A DNA stretch of 64,000 nucleotides, from contig JANQRV010000637.1 of NCBI GenBank assembly GCA_028284395.1, positions 1 to 64,000 of the forward strand, written 5' to 3'. Position 1 is the first letter of the stretch. Each line of letters begins with the position of its first letter. A program made the position numbers and the translations under genes. Under the pieces are notes generated by a model, which did not search any database, was not told the origin of the DNA, and worked only from the letters and a program-made list of their open reading frames with translations. This stretch comes from Saprospiraceae bacterium. GTDB taxonomy: Bacteria > Bacteroidota > Bacteroidia > Chitinophagales > Saprospiraceae. Positions 61,068 through 64,000 of this stretch are shown in pieces.

Positions 61068-64000
61068 ATGATAAGAATTTTTTCTACCGCCTTATTATCG
61101 GTTTTATTCATTCTTCCGGCCTATGCACAAAGGCCCCAGAATATAAAACTTACAGCTAATCCCACCCAGAACTACGAGGACCAAATCCAGATAAGGTCAA
61201 CGCCCAACATGTGCAACGAGGCAGGTACTATAAGTTTTGCGAATCCTACGGGCCAAAGCAATGACATTGACATCAATAGTCGAAGATTCTTTCTTTGCCT
61301 GGGTGACATGTTCAACGTTTTGCACAACGGGGACTTTAATGTTGACGGTTCGCCAAACCCTAACGATGCTGGCGTAGGCTATGCATTTTACGACGAGTTT
61401 CCAACGATCGATGGCCCGGATCTCAATACAATTTTGACTGACCCCAGCTTAAATACCACCAGCCCCATCCTACTCAATGGCATGCCCGTTCCTCAAACTC
61501 AAGGGGTCTGGATTGCATCAGATGGCGCCGCCGGAAATATACAGATCGTCAATGACGGGACTTTGCAAAGTGCTTTCAATAATGGAGTGCCAGCACCCGT
61601 TCAGTTCTGGTTTGCTCCAATAACAATTGATAATGTAAATACTATCCCTCCAGGCTATGAAAGCTTTCCGGGTGGGGATCCGGGCCCTTGCGTAGATGTG
61701 AATCCCGATTTTGCATTTTCGGTAGTTTACCTCAATGGCTTGGAGATTAGCATGGAAAACAACAATGTTACTCCAGAAACGGGCTGTTCGGGGTCTTTTA
61801 CAATCACCGGTGGGTTGCCAGAGTTCGATGTCAATGAATTTTACACCGTCACCATTCAGCTTCAGGGAGACCCATCGGTTGTTGCGGCCATTAATTCTTT
61901 ACCGGGACACGGTGATGAAGTACAGTTTAGTGTTCCACAACCGGGTATCTATGATATCATTGTGGAGGATGGGAAGAGCTGCGGCGCCTCCACAACCATG
62001 GATTTTACCGCTTGCCAGGCTATTACCTTGAATCTTCCATTTCTAAACGCCAATCCGGGAGACACTGACGTGTGTCTGGACCTTACTGTTGAAGACTTCA
62101 CCAATATTGCAGCTCTTCAGTTTTCGTTGAACTGGGATCCGGCAGTATTGTCGCTGGGCGATGTTCGGAATCTGAATTCGAATATGCCTGGCCTGACGTT
62201 GACTTCTTTGGGCACGAATAATGCTGGAAATGGTGTACTTACTTTCGTATGGCCTTCCTCCATTGGTTTTGCTTCTGCGACTTTAGCCGATGGAGAAACT
62301 CTATTTCAAATTTGTTTTGACGTGATTGGAAGTCTTGGTGATCGATCGCCCGTTAGTTTTGGCAACGATCCGACGCCCATTCAGGTAGGAGACAATACAC
62401 CAGTGCCGGATGGACCGCTAAACCTAGGTGTAATTACCAATGACGGGCAAGTCAATTTATCTACCAATAGCATATTTTTAGAATTGGAAGCGACGGATGC
62501 GGTTTGCAATGGTGAAAATACCGGGAATATTACGGTAAAATTTGACGATGGTACTGAACCTTACAATATTTTCTTTGATCAAATTCCTTCGACCGGCGCT
62601 CCGACCGGTCCCATAGGCCCGTTGTCTGGCATTAATCAACAAGACATTCCTAATTTAGCCGCAGGTGAATATGAGGTGATTGTCCAGGATGATGCAGGAA
62701 ATGAAGTGAGAGATACGGTGATCATTAACGACCCTCCTTCCATTGGGGTTCGTTTTTTGATCATTGATCCCGAGTGTTTTGGAGACAGCATACCCGAGGT
62801 TAGAGTAGAAGTTAGGGAGAATAATGTACGGGTGGATAATCCCGGATTAACCTACGACTTTATGTGGGACACGCCTTTTGGAAACAATCTAGCCATCAAC
62901 TCACCTTTTTTAAATGATGTGCCTGAAGGTGCTTATTCGGTTTCCGTGACCAATGCCAATGGCTGTTTCGAGGTGGCTGCGAGTTCGATATTTTCACCGG
63001 ACCAAATCACGGTCCCGGTACCCAATATAGCCGTGACGGATGCTACGTGCTCGGGGGCCTTCGATGGAGAAGTGTCGATTTCTGCCAGTGGAGGTACCAG
63101 TGCTACCGGCAATTATTCTTATCAATGGGAAAATGGTTTATCTGAAACGGATGTTAGTTCGGTAAACCTAAACCTAGATCCCGGCGTCTATTTTGTGACG
63201 ATTACAGATGATAATAGTTGTGAAGTGGTGGATAGTTTTGAGGTGAGTGCGTCTAAGATCCTGACCCTAGATGCACTTCCTACTGATGTACTTTGTTTCG
63301 GAGATTCGACTGGTAACGTTGTTGCCAATATTGAAACGAGTATTGGAACCGAATCTCTTCCCTATACCTTTTCATGGACGGATGCAGCGGGGGAACCACT
63401 GGTCAATATTGTAAGTGGACCTCGTTCTGAAACGGCCAGTGAATTGCCGGCCGGTACTTATTTTTTACAAGTTACGGACAGCGATCCGAGAGGTTGTTCG
63501 GTCTCTGATTCTATTGTTATAGCCCAGCCTGACTCTCTACTGATCGAATTAGTAGAACAAGTGGATGAAACCTGCGAAAACGGTGGTGGAGCCATGGATG
63601 GCAGTGCGATTATTGAGGTTTCAGGGGGTACATTCGCCTATGAATACTTGTGGACAACCCCGATGATGGAGGATACGGTAGCGATGGATTCGATAGCCGT
63701 TATGTTATCGGCGGATACTTTGTCGGCAAGAGTGACGGATATGAATGGCTGCATCGATTCGCTGGAAGTTATTATCCGGGCACCTCCTCCACCTGCGATC
63801 AATTCAATCACCACCGATGTATTGGATTGTTTTAATGATTCTGATGGAATGTTGATGGTTAATGCTTCTCCGACGGTATCGCCGATCAGTTTTATCGAAT
63901 GGTTTGATGAATTCGGCAATCCGGTCGGGGCGGGACCGACCGCACAGAACTTGGGTGTTGGTGTTTATTTTGTTCGAGTGCTTGGTGAAAATGAATGTGC
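61068..64000 (+). CDS. Giant secreted protein with cohesin-like domain and SprB-type repeats, 3' truncated by window
   Basis: An uninterrupted frame of 977 codons that runs off the window edge without a stop. It opens with a signal peptide (MIRIFSTALLSVLFILPAYAQ). Residues about 322-425 resemble a cohesin-type module (DVCLDLTVEDFTNIAALQFSLNWDPAVLSLGDV). From about 470 there are six SprB-like repeats of 70-90 residues, each starting with a ‘...A/V-x-C-x-G/N...’ strand and ending near GxYxVxVTDxNGC (for example VTITDDNSCEVV, VTDMNGCIDS). SprB repeats occur in the gliding adhesin and other T9SS cargo, so surface location is expected; the C-terminal sorting domain would be to the right. Confidence 0.88.
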   Translation, partial: MIRIFSTALLSVLFILPAYAQRPQNIKLTANPTQNYEDQIQIRSTPNMCNEAGTISFANPTGQSNDIDINSRRFFLCLGDMFNVLHNGDFNVDGSPNPNDAGVGYAFYDEFPTIDGPDLNTILTDPSLNTTSPILLNGMPVPQTQGVWIASDGAAGNIQIVNDGTLQSAFNNGVPAPVQFWFAPITIDNVNTIPPGYESFPGGDPGPCVDVNPDFAFSVVYLNGLEISMENNNVTPETGCSGSFTITGGLPEFDVNEFYTVTIQLQGDPSVVAAINSLPGHGDEVQFSVPQPGIYDIIVEDGKSCGASTTMDFTACQAITLNLPFLNANPGDTDVCLDLTVEDFTNIAALQFSLNWDPAVLSLGDVRNLNSNMPGLTLTSLGTNNAGNGVLTFVWPSSIGFASATLADGETLFQICFDVIGSLGDRSPVSFGNDPTPIQVGDNTPVPDGPLNLGVITNDGQVNLSTNSIFLELEATDAVCNGENTGNITVKFDDGTEPYNIFFDQIPSTGAPTGPIGPLSGINQQDIPNLAAGEYEVIVQDDAGNEVRDTVIINDPPSIGVRFLIIDPECFGDSIPEVRVEVRENNVRVDNPGLTYDFMWDTPFGNNLAINSPFLNDVPEGAYSVSVTNANGCFEVAASSIFSPDQITVPVPNIAVTDATCSGAFDGEVSISASGGTSATGNYSYQWENGLSETDVSSVNLNLDPGVYFVTITDDNSCEVVDSFEVSASKILTLDALPTDVLCFGDSTGNVVANIETSIGTESLPYTFSWTDAAGEPLVNIVSGPRSETASELPAGTYFLQVTDSDPRGCSVSDSIVIAQPDSLLIELVEQVDETCENGGGAMDGSAIIEVSGGTFAYEYLWTTPMMEDTVAMDSIAVMLSADTLSARVTDMNGCIDSLEVIIRAPPPPAINSITTDVLDCFNDSDGMLMVNASPTVSPISFIEWFDEFGNPVGAGPTAQNLGVGVYFVRVLGENEC

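Noticed and set aside
61735-62031. 98-aa frame inside the SprB-like gene
   Set aside because: It is out of frame with the 977-codon open frame starting at 61068, which has a signal peptide and repeat structure.
1-64000. CRISPR arrays, IS elements, prophage or integron cassettes
   Set aside because: I saw no regularly spaced direct repeats, transposase or integrase genes; the long hairpin at 51.2 kb lacks neighbouring att-like cassettes.

Overview
The window reads as a chromosomal segment from a member of the Bacteroidota, most likely a Saprospiria/Lewinella-like bacterium. The evidence is the gliding genes gldE and gldD in the mutY-ssb-gldE-gldD order, several secreted proteins with type IX secretion (T9SS) C-terminal signals of both type A and type B, SprB-like repeats, DUF6089-type outer-membrane barrels, a long (1108 aa) SecA, and promoters fitting the Bacteroidota -33 TTTG / -7 TAnnTTTG consensus (recA and an ECF sigma gene, both with an exact 19-bp spacer). 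Strand use is mixed, gene density is high, and I see no IS element, prophage, CRISPR array or rRNA. One tRNA-Cys is cut by the left edge.

Layout. 1-2.7 kb: tRNA-Cys, a T9SS-secreted fibronectin-like protein and a lipoprotein. 2.8-10.4 kb: secA, a SPOR protein, rodA, tgt and an LptF/LptG permease. 10.4-15.2 kb: an ECF sigma gene behind a cluster of palindromes, then mutY-ssb-gldE-gldD, closed by a perfect 22-bp hairpin. 15.2-22 kb (minus strand): recA, clpB, a gamma-carbonic-anhydrase-like protein and a TPR membrane protein. 22.3-26.8 kb: three tandem exported amidohydrolase-fold proteins, only the middle one with a clear metal site. 26.8-33.1 kb: threonine synthase, an AraC regulator with a 21-bp-spaced direct repeat upstream, dnaX, nadE and a thioredoxin-fold protein. 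33.2-37.3 kb: an FG-GAP T9SS protein, an M15 peptidase and a conserved 474-aa protein. 37.4-40.8 kb: mnmG, fluC/crcB and a WecA-like transferase. 40.9-46.4 kb: purD followed by three parvulin/SurA-type chaperone genes. 46.6-53.2 kb: small exported protein, LMW phosphatase, T9SS protein, two DUF6089 barrels, ybaB/ebfC and a LamG T9SS protein. 53.2-64 kb: a 65-aa orphan with a hairpin-rich leader, an M19 dipeptidase, a TonB-C/TPR protein, a subtilase-SPOR protein, a second ECF sigma gene opposite an XRE regulator, a thioredoxin-SPOR fusion, and the first 977 codons of a giant cohesin/SprB-repeat surface protein that runs off the right edge.

The content is largely housekeeping plus cell-envelope biology: export (SecA), periplasmic folding (PpiC/SurA proteins), wall synthesis and remodelling (RodA, M15, SPOR proteins), LPS transport (LptF/G) and T9SS/gliding cargo. 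I found no clear defence or biosynthetic cluster. The best leads are regulatory DNA (the TTGTTYAACAA palindrome cluster, the AraC-type repeat, a 29-bp near-perfect hairpin at 51.2 kb), enzymes lacking expected metal ligands (two amidohydrolases, Tgt), the signal-less subtilase with a SPOR domain, and the 65-aa orphan.
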